Of a DNA stretch of 64,000 nucleotides, positions 17,402 through 25,976 are shown one piece after another (within the stretch, counting starts at the first letter, position 1; every line of letters begins with the position of its first letter). A program made the position numbers and the translations under genes. Under the pieces are notes generated by a model, which saw only the letters and a list, made by a program, of their open reading frames with translations, ran no database searches and had not been told where the DNA came from. The stretch lies in the NCBI GenBank assembly GCA_023254175.1, contig JALQYJ010000107.1, positions 62,001 through 126,000 on the forward strand, written 5' to 3'. The DNA is from Runella sp. GTDB taxonomy: Bacteria; Bacteroidota; Bacteroidia; Cytophagales; Spirosomataceae.

Positions 17402-18328
17402 TTAGACGTTCATGAGCGATTCGCGGCGGCGCATTTTACCCGCTGGAATTCCGAACATCATTTTGAAACGACGGCAGAAATAGGCCGTGTCTTTGTAGCC
17501 AACCTCAGCCCCAATGGCACGAATACTTTTCTTTGATGTACGAAGTAAGTTGACAGCTTCTTCCATGCGTTGGTACTCGATGTAATCTTGTGGGTTGATT
17601 TGGGTCAACATTTTGAAGTACTGACCTACGTAATCTTCCGATACGTTGGCCACGTTAGCCAAAACTTTATTCGACAAATCACCCCCCAAATTGTCTTTGA
17701 TGTAGGCAAAAATATCAATCAAACGGGGATCTTTGAAGTAGGTACTGTTGGTTACCAACTGCTCTACAAACAGACGGTTTTTCAAAATATAACGAATGAC
17801 CTCAATCGCAAGCTCCTCGGTTTTGATTTTGATGATACGTCCGCGTCCAGCTACGTCGTTAAAATCTTCTTGCAAGATTTCGCCAATCAAACGCCCTAGA
17901 TAGGTACTGTTTTTGATAATAAATGGCGGAATATCTAACGACGTAAAGAAGTTGACCGAGTCAAATACCTTGGCATCGAAGGCAACAAGACCAAACGAGT
18001 GGGGGATTTTGCCCACTTGGGAGGCGTCACGGAGGGTATCAAAATACAATTCACGACGGGTCAAGAACTCTTCGTTGCTTACTACCTTTGGCTGTACGTT
18101 ATCTCCGCTGCTGTACGTTACCGTCGCATGCTTTCCTCCAGGGATAAAAAGCATGTCTCCAACGTCGATTTTTTCGTTGCCAAAAGATACTTCTCCGTCG
18201 TATAGAATCATGAGTGAGTTCTCTACGTCGTAAAAGTTTTTAATGGTAATAGTCTGTAACATCCGAATGTGACGAGCCTTGATAAACTTCACACCCAGTG
18301 ATTCGATGATTTTATTATAATCTTCCAT
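17402..18328 (-). CDS. AraC-family transcriptional regulator
   Basis: A 308-residue regulator. Residues about 20-85 look like a cupin sensor strand set (ILYDGEVSFGNEKIDVGDML, FIPGGKHATV). The C-terminal 100 residues are the two helix-turn-helix units of AraC/XylS: NKVLANVANVSEDYVGQYFK near residue 225 and SIRAIGAEVGYKDTAYFCRR followed by FKMMFGIPAGKMRR. The ligand is unknown. The start is taken as the ATG at 18328, 37 bases after a TAATTTTG -7 box on this strand. Two tandem 17-base repeats lie just upstream of that box and are good candidates for its own binding site, because AraC proteins bind direct repeats of about this period. Confidence 0.88.
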   Translation of the reverse strand: MEDYNKIIESLGVKFIKARHIRMLQTITIKNFYDVENSLMILYDGEVSFGNEKIDVGDMLFIPGGKHATVTYSSGDNVQPKVVSNEEFLTRRELYFDTLRDASQVGKIPHSFGLVAFDAKVFDSVNFFTSLDIPPFIIKNSTYLGRLIGEILQEDFNDVAGRGRIIKIKTEELAIEVIRYILKNRLFVEQLVTNSTYFKDPRLIDIFAYIKDNLGGDLSNKVLANVANVSEDYVGQYFKMLTQINPQDYIEYQRMEEAVNLLRTSKKSIRAIGAEVGYKDTAYFCRRFKMMFGIPAGKMRRRESLMNV

Positions 18329-18365
18329 TTGAAAATGGGTTAAGTACTTCCCGTTTAAGTAAATG

Positions 18366-18423
18366 CAAAATTAAGCGTTTTTCTTAAAATTTGTACAAAA
18401 CTAATATTTGTACAAATCTAATA
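18366..18423 (-). promoter_or_regulatory. AraC-gene promoter with two tandem 17-base repeats
   Basis: On the minus strand TAATTTTG (18366-18373) fits the -7 consensus TAnnTTTG. Immediately upstream, read on the plus strand, are TTTGTACAAAACTAATA (18390-18406) and TTTGTACAAATCTAATA (18407-18423), which differ by one base. Each contains the palindrome TTTGTACAAA. Their position across the -33 region suggests an operator for autoregulation. Confidence 0.6.
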
Positions 18424-18447
18424 CAAGTGTGGAATTTTTTTTAATAT

Positions 18448-18493
18448 AAAAAAAAGTGCGCGAATCCTGCAAGGAAACGCGCACTTTTTTTTT
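18448..18493. terminator. Bidirectional terminator
   Basis: AAAAAAAAGTGCGCG (18448-18462) pairs with CGCGCACTTTTTTTT (from 18478) around a 15-base loop, with T runs on either strand. It ends the acyl-CoA dehydrogenase transcript on the minus strand. Confidence 0.88.
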
Positions 18494-18518
18494 GAAAAAC
18501 CCCCTAAAATTGGATTAT

Positions 18519-19676
18519 TTAGGCTTTTTGTAATTCTCGAGCTATCACCAATTTTTGTATTTCTGAGGTACCTTCGTAGATCTGAGTTATTTTTGCGTCG
18601 CGCATTAATCGCTCTACGTGGAATTCTTTCACGTATCCGTATCCTCCGTGAATCTGTACGGCTTCGGTGGCAGCCCACATCGCTACATCCGAAGCAAAGA
18701 GCTTGGCCATAGCCGCAGCTTGTACGTAGTCTTTGTGCTCGTCTTTGAGGCGGGCTGCTTTGTAGACCAATAAACGGGCCGCTTCAATTTTGGTCGCCAT
18801 TTCGGCCAACTTAAACTGAATGGCTTGGTGCTCAAAAATAGATTTTCCGAAGGCTTTGCGCTCGTTGGCATATTTGAGAGACAGTTCCAATGCTCCTGCG
18901 GCAATGCCGAGGGCTTGAGCAGCAATTCCTATACGGCCACCGTTGAGAGTACTCATAGCAAACTTAAACCCGAAGCCATCGTTGCCGATGCGGTTTTCTT
19001 TGGGAACTTTTACGTCGGTAAACATCAACGAATGGGTATCCGACGCACGGATTCCCATTTTATCTTCTTTCTTACCCACTACGAATCCATCCCATCCCTT
19101 TTCAGTAATCAGGCAGTTGATGCCCTTGTGTTTAAGCTCGGGGTGAGTTTGGGCCATCACCAAGCACACCGACGAAATACCGCCGTTCGTAATCCAGTTT
19201 TTTGTACCGTTGAGAAGATAATGGTCGCCTTTATCTTTGGCGGTAGTATGCTGAGAGGTTGCATCAGAACCTGCTTCGGGCTCAGAAAGGCAAAATGCCC
19301 CAATGATTTCCCCTGAAGCGAGTGGAGTAAGGTATTTTCGTTTTTGCTCTTCGGTACCGTAGGCTTCTAAACCATAGCATACCAATGAATTATTGACCGA
19401 CACTATCACCGAGGCCGATGCGTCCACTTTTGATAGTTCCTCCATTGCCAACACGTACGAAATCGTATCCATTCCACCTCCGCCGTACTCGGGCGAAACC
19501 ATCATTCCCAAAAAGCCCAATTCACCCAGGCGTTTGAGGAGTTTTGGGTCAAATTTTTGTTCATTGTCGCGTTCGATGACCCCTGGTAGGAGCTCGTTTT
19601 GAGCAAAATCGCGGGCTGCTTCCTTTACGGCTAAATGCTCTTCGGTTAAGTTGAAGTTGAGTCCTTCTAATACCAT
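18519..19676 (-). CDS. Acyl-CoA dehydrogenase
   Basis: A 385-residue FAD enzyme that oxidises acyl-CoA to trans-2-enoyl-CoA and passes electrons to ETF. N-terminal helical domain, central beta domain with GAFCLSEPEAGSDATS (flavin and substrate contacts) and TKNWITNGG, and C-terminal helical domain. The catalytic base is the Glu in QIYEGTSEIQK near the C-terminus, the position used by short- and medium-chain enzymes, and LNGGRIGIAAQALGIA is the usual signature. Length is standard. The promoter at 19724-19760 carries a palindrome shared with the MarR gene. Together with FabG and MaoC just upstream it suggests an acyl-CoA or hydroxyacyl-CoA pathway, but each seems to have its own promoter. Confidence 0.92.
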   Translation of the reverse strand: MVLEGLNFNLTEEHLAVKEAARDFAQNELLPGVIERDNEQKFDPKLLKRLGELGFLGMMVSPEYGGGGMDTISYVLAMEELSKVDASASVIVSVNNSLVCYGLEAYGTEEQKRKYLTPLASGEIIGAFCLSEPEAGSDATSQHTTAKDKGDHYLLNGTKNWITNGGISSVCLVMAQTHPELKHKGINCLITEKGWDGFVVGKKEDKMGIRASDTHSLMFTDVKVPKENRIGNDGFGFKFAMSTLNGGRIGIAAQALGIAAGALELSLKYANERKAFGKSIFEHQAIQFKLAEMATKIEAARLLVYKAARLKDEHKDYVQAAAMAKLFASDVAMWAATEAVQIHGGYGYVKEFHVERLMRDAKITQIYEGTSEIQKLVIARELQKA

Positions 19677-19723
19677 CGTGCTTTACTGTTTGTGAAGTGT
19701 AAGAGTTTGTTTTGACTTTGGCT

Positions 19724-19760
19724 CAAATGTACAATTTTGAAAAATAGTATGCAAGCATAC
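19724..19760 (-). promoter_or_regulatory. Acyl-CoA dehydrogenase promoter and GTATGC-AA-GCATAC operator
   Basis: On the minus strand TACATTTG (19724-19731) matches TAnnTTTG. Fifteen bases further upstream is the palindrome GTATGCAAGCATAC (19747-19760). The plus-strand 16-mer starting at 19741 is identical to one at 42266 in front of the MarR gene. The binding protein is inferred, not seen. Confidence 0.6.
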
Positions 19761-19762
19761 CT

Positions 19763-20500
19763 TTAGGCAACTCCGCCATTGACACTCAGGGTGTGGCCAT
19801 TGACGTAACCCGCTTCTTCGGAGGCAAGATAGAGGTACGCATTGGCGATGTCTTCGGGAAGCCCCATTCGTTTAACTGGAATACCCGCGACGGTTTGGTT
19901 GCGGACTTCTTCGGGGATAAGGTCGGTCATTTCGGTTTTGATGAAACCAGGCGCTACGGCATTGGCCGTAATGTTGTATTTGCCAAGTTCTTTGGCCCAC
20001 GTTTTAACCATCCCGATGATGGCCGATTTGGTGGCAACGTAATTGGTTTGGCCAAAATTACCCGTTTGACCCACCACGGACGAAGTACAGATGATTCGGC
20101 CATATTTTTGTTCTACCATGTACGGAACAATCGTTTTGGTGCAATTGAAGACCCCGTTGAGGTTGATGTCGATGACTTGTGCCCATTCTTGGTACGACAT
20201 TTTGAGCAACGATTTGTCGCGGGTGATGCCTGCGTTATTGACCAAAATATCAATTTGTCCGTAGCGTTCGTAAATATCGCGTGCGGCGGCTTCGATGGCA
20301 GGTACATCAGTGACGCTGATTTTGGTAAATTCGGCAGAAAAGCCGTTGTCGCGGAGCTCTTGGGCGGTTTGTTCGCCTGCATCGAGCATATCCCAGATAA
20401 TCACTTTGGCGCCTTCGCGCGTAAAAATTTCGGTAGTAGCTTTACCGATTCCACGGGCTCCTCCCGTGATGATGGCAACTTTGTTGGCTAAACGTGACAT
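19763..20500 (-). CDS. fabG: 3-oxoacyl-ACP/acetoacetyl-CoA reductase (SDR)
   Basis: A 245-residue classical short-chain dehydrogenase that reduces 3-oxoacyl thioesters with NAD(P)H. The cofactor loop is TGGARGIGKA (residues about 12-21), the NNAGITRDKSLLKM block is typical of FabG, the catalytic Ser is in ICTSSVVGQ and the Tyr-Lys pair in YVATK, and the chain ends NGGVA-like with HTLSVNGG. TRDKSL and the M-x-x-x-W segment recall both FabG and PhaB-type acetoacetyl-CoA reductases; which substrate is used cannot be decided. It lies between a MaoC hydratase and an acyl-CoA dehydrogenase, but a terminator separates it from MaoC. The symbol is a family-level name. Confidence 0.85.
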   Translation of the reverse strand: MSRLANKVAIITGGARGIGKATTEIFTREGAKVIIWDMLDAGEQTAQELRDNGFSAEFTKISVTDVPAIEAAARDIYERYGQIDILVNNAGITRDKSLLKMSYQEWAQVIDINLNGVFNCTKTIVPYMVEQKYGRIICTSSVVGQTGNFGQTNYVATKSAIIGMVKTWAKELGKYNITANAVAPGFIKTEMTDLIPEEVRNQTVAGIPVKRMGLPEDIANAYLYLASEEAGYVNGHTLSVNGGVA

Positions 20501-20535
20501 TTGAAGAAAAGCAGGTGATTAGTTTGAATAAAACA

Positions 20536-20566
20536 GTGGCAGCTCGTTGTAAAAATGAGCTGCCAC
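20536..20566 (-). terminator. Terminator downstream of the MaoC hydratase gene
   Basis: GTGGCAGCTC (20536-20545) pairs with GAGCTGCCAC (20557-20566) around an 11-base loop. Read on the minus strand it is followed by TGTTTTATT, so it closes the plsY-rhomboid-M28-MaoC run before fabG. Confidence 0.78.
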
Positions 20567-20653
20567 AAAGTAAATAATAATCAAGGAGGTAAGAAGGAGT
20601 TTTTAGGTAAACATCGCTTACTGAGAGGCAAATGACGAATAATTTGGGGTTAA

Positions 20654-21112
20654 TTATTCAAAGGTTAAACTTATCATTTCTGCCACACACGCAGGTTTGG
20701 GATGTCCTTCTATTTCAAAGACAAGCGCCATGGTTGATTTTACGCCGTTAGGCTCTTGGTCTTCGACTTCTTTGAGGGTGGCGTGCATTCGTACGCGGCT
20801 ACCTGTGGGTACGGGAGACGTAAACCGAACTTTGTTGGTACCGTAATTGAGTCCCATCTTTGCCGATTTCACTTGGTACAATTCATACATAAACTTAGGT
20901 GCCAAGGAAAGGGTCAAAAAGCCGTGAGCAATGGTCGTTTTGAACGGAGAGTACTTGGCAGCCATGTCGGTATTTACGTGAATCCATTGGTGGTCACCGG
21001 TGGCTTTGGCAAAATCGTTGACCATTTCTTGGGTAATTGTCACCCATTCACTTGTGCCAATTTCTTGACCTACGTGGGTCCGAAATGCGGCGAGGTTTTC
21101 AAAAATAAGCAT
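20654..21112 (-). CDS. MaoC-family enoyl-CoA hydratase
   Basis: A 152-residue hot-dog-fold hydratase. The hydratase-2 motif is present: FAKATGDHQWIHVN holds the catalytic Asp and His, and TTIAHGFLTLSL is the second conserved loop. NYGTNKVRFTSPVPTGSRVR supports the MaoC/R-specific hydratase family, which converts trans-enoyl-CoA to (R)-3-hydroxyacyl-CoA. It starts 6 bases after the M28 peptidase stop, so the two are co-transcribed. With FabG and acyl-CoA dehydrogenase nearby a short acyl-CoA route is likely, although no polyhydroxyalkanoate synthase is in the window. Confidence 0.88.
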   Translation of the reverse strand: MLIFENLAAFRTHVGQEIGTSEWVTITQEMVNDFAKATGDHQWIHVNTDMAAKYSPFKTTIAHGFLTLSLAPKFMYELYQVKSAKMGLNYGTNKVRFTSPVPTGSRVRMHATLKEVEDQEPNGVKSTMALVFEIEGHPKPACVAEMISLTFE

Positions 21113-21118
21113 GTGTTT

Positions 21119-22723
21119 TTAAGGTTTATTACTATCGACTTTGATACGCTCGTCGCGGTTAGACAATTCCCACGCGGTATGAAAAACCAGTTGGACGATT
21201 TTCGACTGCTTGTCAAACATAATCTTTTCGACGTCATCGCCGGGGCGGTGGTAGTCTTCGTGAACGCCTGTAAAATAGAAAATCACGGGTACTTTGTTCT
21301 TGGCAAAGTTGTAATGGTCAGAGCGGTAATAGAAGCGATTGGGGTCGGCGGGGTTGTTGTAGGTGTAGTCTAGCTTGTAGTTGGTGTATTTTTCATTGGC
21401 GGCTTCGCTAATGGCATGAAGCTCCGACGAAAGTTTGTCAGAACCAATCAGATAGACGTATTTCGGGTCGCTTTTGTGAGCAACGTCCACGCGGCCAATC
21501 ATGTCGATGTTGAGGTCACAAACGGTATTTGCCAACGGAATGACAGGGTTTGAAGTGTAATATTCGGAGCCCCAAAGTCCTTTTTCTTCCCCCGTTACGG
21601 TCATAAATAGAATGCTACGGCGAGGGCCATTTCCTGCGGCTTTGGCTTTAGAAAACGCCTCGGCCAATTCAAGAATAGACACCGTACCAGAGCCATCATC
21701 GTCGGCGCCGTTATTTATTTGTCCATCCGAAGAAATGCCGATATGGTCTAAATGCGCTGAGATTACGATGACCTCGTCTTTTTTGTCGGTGCCTTCCAAG
21801 AACCCAAGGACGTTCTCAGTCATCACTACGTTGTCTTTACGTTCAGCTTTGAGACGGATGTTTTTTTCAGTCATAGCGTTTACGGGTGGTTTACCCGTTT
21901 TCGTAATTCCTTGCTGAATTTTTGACCATTCTTTCTCTTTCACTCCCAACAAATCAAGCGCCATTTTTTTAGAAATAGTGAAACTGGCGTAGCTGCTTGG
22001 TTTCTCGGTGTAAGGCTTCATCGAAAGGCGGTTGAAGCGTTGACTCATCAAAGTGCGACGGTTGAGTTCTTTGGTAAATTCGTCACCAGTGAGTTCCGAA
22101 ACAATCAGTACATATTTGGCTCCCTTGCTGCTGGCGAGGTTGGCCTTTCGTTGCCAAGCCATGTTATCGTTGCTCCATTTGGAAGCTTTATCGTCGCCCG
22201 AAAGCAAAAAGTTTCCTTTGTTGTCTTTGGGTTCGCCTTCCCAAATCAGCACGGCTTTGCCCGTCACGTCTAGGTTAGCGTAATCGTTGTACTTGTCTGA
22301 CTCGATGCCGTAGCCTGCAAAAACAATGGGGACTTTTTCTTCTGAAAGTACATTAATGATGCCGTTCAGGTAAAAATCATGTTGGAGTTCGTAGCGTTCT
22401 TTTTCGGTGGCCAAATACACTTCGCCCCAGCTTTTTTGGTAGAGGGCATAAGGCTGAAAATACGATTTTGAGCCATCAGCGGCGGTAACAATCGGTTGTA
22501 GGCCGACGGATTTGAAGAAATTAGCGACGTAATTGGCCGCTTTTTTCTGCCCTGGCGAGCCTGTATCGCGTCCTTCGAGGCTATCGTGCGCAATGACCCT
22601 CAAGTGGCGTTCGAGGTCTTGGGCTGTGATGGTTTGGGCAAATTGGGTAGAGGCGTCTTGGGCAATTGCCTGCGTAAAGCACAGTGCTGCAATGGGCAAT
22701 GCTTTTAAAAAAAGTTTGGTCAT
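21119..22723 (-). CDS. Exported M28-family zinc peptidase
   Basis: A secreted aminopeptidase-type enzyme of 534 residues when started at the ATG at 22723, which gives a clean signal peptide (MTKLFLKALPIAALCFTQAI, cleaved after AQ). An upstream ATG at 22753 would add ten residues before it and is less likely. A PA-like insert sits around residues 130-260. The di-zinc site is clear: His and Asp in VISAHLDHIGI and NGADDDGSGTVS, the Glu pair in TGEEKGLWGSEYY, Asp in CDLNIDMIGR and a final His in YYRSDHYNFA. It is expected to act in the periplasm on peptides. It lies 30 bases after the rhomboid gene and 6 before MaoC. Confidence 0.9.
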   Translation of the reverse strand: MTKLFLKALPIAALCFTQAIAQDASTQFAQTITAQDLERHLRVIAHDSLEGRDTGSPGQKKAANYVANFFKSVGLQPIVTAADGSKSYFQPYALYQKSWGEVYLATEKERYELQHDFYLNGIINVLSEEKVPIVFAGYGIESDKYNDYANLDVTGKAVLIWEGEPKDNKGNFLLSGDDKASKWSNDNMAWQRKANLASSKGAKYVLIVSELTGDEFTKELNRRTLMSQRFNRLSMKPYTEKPSSYASFTISKKMALDLLGVKEKEWSKIQQGITKTGKPPVNAMTEKNIRLKAERKDNVVMTENVLGFLEGTDKKDEVIVISAHLDHIGISSDGQINNGADDDGSGTVSILELAEAFSKAKAAGNGPRRSILFMTVTGEEKGLWGSEYYTSNPVIPLANTVCDLNIDMIGRVDVAHKSDPKYVYLIGSDKLSSELHAISEAANEKYTNYKLDYTYNNPADPNRFYYRSDHYNFAKNKVPVIFYFTGVHEDYHRPGDDVEKIMFDKQSKIVQLVFHTAWELSNRDERIKVDSNKP

Positions 22724-22753
22724 GGTTTTGGTTTGGATGAATTTAAAAATCAA

Positions 22754-23374
22754 TTACCATAATCTCCACGAGGCGATTTGGTCGATAAAATTAGGGATAG
22801 ATTCGGGTAAAAGGAGAGCCATAAATACGATGCCGAAAAGCGCGCCGTACAAGTGGGCATCGTGGTTGACACGACCGCGATTTTGGCGAGATTCATAAAA
22901 CGAATACGCCATGTAAATTCCCCCAAAAATGAAGCCTGGCACGCAAATCGCGAAATACAGACACACTTTTTGGAGCGGGGCCAAAAGAATAAACGCAAAC
23001 AGAAGCGCCGATACGCCCCCCGAAGCGCCAAGGGAGTTGTAATGACTGTTGTGGCGGTGTTTCAAAAATGTGGGAATATCCGATACGACGATTCCTACCA
23101 AAAAGAGAAGGAGATAATAAATAGTACCATTGCTACCAAAATACCCCTGCAAAAACATCTCCATTGCCTCGCCAAAAAAGTAAAGGCTGAACATGTTGAA
23201 AATGAGGTGTCCTACATCGGCATGGATAAAGCCCGAAGTAAGAAATCGGTAGTATTCGTTGTATTTAGAAACACGAACAGGATTAAAAACCCACTTGTCG
23301 AGCAATGAAGGGTTTTGCCAAGCGTACCAGCTTAGGCCGACAGAAATAAGAATAATGACAATAGTAAGCGACAT
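22754..23374 (-). CDS. Rhomboid intramembrane serine protease
   Basis: A 206-residue, six-helix membrane protein. The catalytic Ser is in the GASG motif (SLGASGGVSALLFA, near residue 118) and the His in NHDAHLYGALFG (near residue 172). The HxxxN oxyanion segment of the family is visible as HADVGHLIFNMFSLYFFGEA. Rhomboids cut single-span membrane proteins in the bilayer; substrates are unknown. It follows plsY by 87 bases and precedes the M28 peptidase by 30, which fits one transcript. Length is typical of small bacterial rhomboids. Confidence 0.9.
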   Translation of the reverse strand: MSLTIVIILISVGLSWYAWQNPSLLDKWVFNPVRVSKYNEYYRFLTSGFIHADVGHLIFNMFSLYFFGEAMEMFLQGYFGSNGTIYYLLLFLVGIVVSDIPTFLKHRHNSHYNSLGASGGVSALLFAFILLAPLQKVCLYFAICVPGFIFGGIYMAYSFYESRQNRGRVNHDAHLYGALFGIVFMALLLPESIPNFIDQIASWRLW

Positions 23375-23461
23375 TACAGCGAGGGTAGTTCAAAAAGGTG
23401 TTGAAATTGATACCATTACAACACAAACATAATGGAACTGCCGTAAACCGCCAATGTTTCG

Positions 23462-24106
23462 TTATTTATTGCGACGTCGCCAGAGATAGACCCTACTTTC
23501 GCTGCCGTTGAAGAGGCGAACGATGTTTTTTTGGTGGGTCAAAACCACAATTGCAAACAAAAGAAACCCAAAAACGATTAAAAGAGTACTGGCTTGCCCA
23601 AATACCCCTAATACTAACATCATTGGGAAGGCAAAAGCGGCAACAATACTGCTCAAAGAAACGTAGTTGGAGGCCAACAAGACCAATACAAATATGGCAA
23701 TACAAACAGAAGCCACTTGCGGGTCGATGGCAAGTACCATACCCAAAGAAGTAGCAACTCCTTTTCCACCTTTGAAACGCGTGAAAATGGGGTACAGGTG
23801 GCCTAAAACTGCCATTACACCGAGTAAAAGCTTGAATGTTAGAATTTGGGAACTGTCGATTACCCCTAAGAAAAAAAGAATGTTAGCAAGCATTGTGGCT
23901 GTCCAACCCTTTAAGACATCAATCAAAAGGACAATGATGCCTGCGCGTTTTCCCAGCACTCGAAAGGTATTGGTGGCACCCGCATTGCCACTACCAAATT
24001 TCCGAACATCAATCCCAAAATACGCTTCACCATACCAGATAGCAGAAGGAATAGAGCCTAACAGGTAAGCGGTCACAAAGGCCGAACACACGTGCCAGAA
24101 ATTCAT
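23462..24106 (-). CDS. plsY: Glycerol-3-phosphate acyltransferase PlsY
   Basis: A 214-residue inner-membrane enzyme that moves an acyl group from acyl-phosphate to glycerol-3-phosphate, the first step of phospholipid synthesis in bacteria with the PlsX/PlsY route. The three family motifs are present: GSIPSAIWYG (first), KFGSGNAGATNTFRVLGK (second) and FKGGKGVATSLG (third). About five membrane segments are predicted. The C-terminus is basic (SRVYLWRRRNK). It is divergent from the SDR gene at 24241 and starts the minus-strand run. Confidence 0.93.
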   Translation of the reverse strand: MNFWHVCSAFVTAYLLGSIPSAIWYGEAYFGIDVRKFGSGNAGATNTFRVLGKRAGIIVLLIDVLKGWTATMLANILFFLGVIDSSQILTFKLLLGVMAVLGHLYPIFTRFKGGKGVATSLGMVLAIDPQVASVCIAIFVLVLLASNYVSLSSIVAAFAFPMMLVLGVFGQASTLLIVFGFLLFAIVVLTHQKNIVRLFNGSESRVYLWRRRNK

Positions 24107-24240
24107 GAAACAAGTGTAAGTTTTTTAAGTTGAATCGAAATCGTATTTATGAGCTAAATATTGCTTTTTATTATAAAAAAAGCCAACAAAAGTAAAACTT
24201 TATCTTAACCTTTGTTTAACGAAAATAACATTTTTTTAAG

Positions 24241-24951
24241 ATGACCCCTATTGTAATTGTCAGTGGAGGAACAAAAGGAATCGGAAAAGCGACTATCGAG
24301 CGTTTTATGGAAGCAGGGTTTGACGTGGTCACCTGTGCGCGTCGGGAAGCTGATTTGATTCAACTCCAGCATGAACTTCAAACGAAATTCCCCCAACAAC
24401 AACTGTTTTATAAAATGACCGATATGGCCATAAAGTCTGAAGTAGAGGCGTTTGTGGCGTATATTCATGGTCTAGAACGGCCCATTGCGGTTTTGGTCAA
24501 CAACACGGGTTTATTTGCCCCTGGGCAGATTCATAACGAACCCGAAGGCATGCTCGAAAGCATGATTGATACTAACTTATACAGTGCCTATTACTTGACG
24601 CGTGGCGTGATTGAAAAGATGATTTTGGCGAAGAAGGGACATATTTTTAACCTCTGTTCTACGGCAAGTATCACCGCCTATACCAACGGCGGTTCGTATT
24701 GTATTTCGAAGTTTGCACTTTATGGTATGACCAAAGTTTTGCGCGAAGAACTTAAGCCATACGGGCTAAAAGTGACGGCAATTTTGCCTGGAGCTACCCT
24801 AACGGCAAGTTGGGAAGGAGTAGAATTGCCCAAAGAACGCTTTATTCAAGCCAGAGACGTTGCAGAATCCATTTGGTCGGCCTACAACCTAACTTCTGGA
24901 GCGGTGGTAGAAGAGATTTTGATACGCCCACAATTAGGAGATATTGGATGA
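24241..24951 (+). CDS. SDR-family oxidoreductase
   Basis: A 236-residue classical short-chain dehydrogenase. SGGTKGIGKATIERF is the cofactor loop, and ARRE after the second strand suggests NADP preference. The usual NNAG is NNTG here. The catalytic triad is present: Ser in NLCSTASIT, Tyr-Lys in YCISKFALYG. Two copies of this fold, this and the FabG-type gene, are therefore in the window. It resembles the 3-ketoacyl-reductase or sepiapterin-reductase-like group rather than a fixed pathway enzyme. It is 88 bases before the ROK kinase on the same strand. The substrate is unknown. Confidence 0.82.
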   Translation: MTPIVIVSGGTKGIGKATIERFMEAGFDVVTCARREADLIQLQHELQTKFPQQQLFYKMTDMAIKSEVEAFVAYIHGLERPIAVLVNNTGLFAPGQIHNEPEGMLESMIDTNLYSAYYLTRGVIEKMILAKKGHIFNLCSTASITAYTNGGSYCISKFALYGMTKVLREELKPYGLKVTAILPGATLTASWEGVELPKERFIQARDVAESIWSAYNLTSGAVVEEILIRPQLGDIG

Positions 24952-25039
24952 TTTTAGGAACTTTGGGTCGAAAATTGGTAACTTGCGCACTTAGTCTCCT
25001 TTTTTATTATCATTCACCGATAACGATTTACACGCACTG

Positions 25040-25948
25040 ATGGAACAATACTTGGGTATAGACGTTGGTGGCACCAACGTTAAAATGGGCGTTGTTGACA
25101 CCGAAACTGGTCGAATTTCTAATTTCTACAGCCATGATACGGCAAGTTGGCGGGAAACGGGGCATTTCGAAAAACATTTAGGTGACGCCATTGCGATTCA
25201 ATTGCATGAATACCCTAATATCAAAAAAGTAGGTATAGGACTTCCTGGGATGATTAACCGTAAGCGTACTGTCCCTCTTGAAATTACGGCTATTCCCGAA
25301 ATTGACAATGTTCCGTTGGTGGAGTACCTCGCAGGACGCTTTGAGGGGGTACAGTTTTTCTTGGAAAATGATGCAAATGCCGCCGCACTCGGAGAGTTTT
25401 ATTTTGCTGAAGAAAAAATTGACGAAAACTATATTTTTATTACGCTCGGAACAGGGGTAGGGGGCGCAGCTATTATCAACCGTAAGGTATTTGTGGGTGG
25501 TGATGGAAATGCCATGGAGCCTGGACACATTCCGTCGCGGAACGGTAAAGTGTTGGAGCGCAACATTGGTAAAAAAGAATTGCTCGACCTTGCTAACGAT
25601 ATGCGTAGCCAATATTCGGGAGAAACTCAGCTTCCGGGCGATGGCGCTATCTCAACCACTGGTTTGGTAGCCGCTGCCGCAGAAGGCGATGAATTGGCGC
25701 TCAACATATGGAACGAAGTGGGCGAAATGTTGGGCGATGGTTTAGTAGCTATGGTGCGGATTTTGGACATTAAGTTGATTTTGATTGGTGGTGGGTTGTC
25801 GGCTTCGTTTGACTATATCCTTCCTGCCGTACAGCGCCGCCTCAACTACTGGTTGACGCCGTATTACTTGAAAGACCTTACGATTAAGCGTGCTACGTTG
25901 GGTAACGATGCGGGCCTTCTGGGCGCTGCCTCTCTTTGCTTCGATTAA
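25040..25948 (+). CDS. ROK-family sugar kinase-like protein
   Basis: A 302-residue protein of the ROK family (glucokinase, allokinase, N-acetylmannosamine kinase and repressors). The phosphate loop LGIDVGGTNVKMGVVD is at the start, the catalytic Asp is in ENDANAAALGE, and the second Gly-rich loop is ITLGTGVGGA. The zinc site of typical ROK enzymes (CxCGxxGCxE) is missing: after EPGHIPSR comes NGKVLERNIGKKELLD without any Cys. Activity as a sugar kinase is plausible but the substrate is not decided. No DNA-binding domain is present, so it is not a ROK repressor. A strong terminator follows. Confidence 0.82.
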   Translation: MEQYLGIDVGGTNVKMGVVDTETGRISNFYSHDTASWRETGHFEKHLGDAIAIQLHEYPNIKKVGIGLPGMINRKRTVPLEITAIPEIDNVPLVEYLAGRFEGVQFFLENDANAAALGEFYFAEEKIDENYIFITLGTGVGGAAIINRKVFVGGDGNAMEPGHIPSRNGKVLERNIGKKELLDLANDMRSQYSGETQLPGDGAISTTGLVAAAAEGDELALNIWNEVGEMLGDGLVAMVRILDIKLILIGGGLSASFDYILPAVQRRLNYWLTPYYLKDLTIKRATLGNDAGLLGAASLCFD

Positions 25949-25976
25949 GCAAGCCTTTCTTTAATAACTTTTTTAC

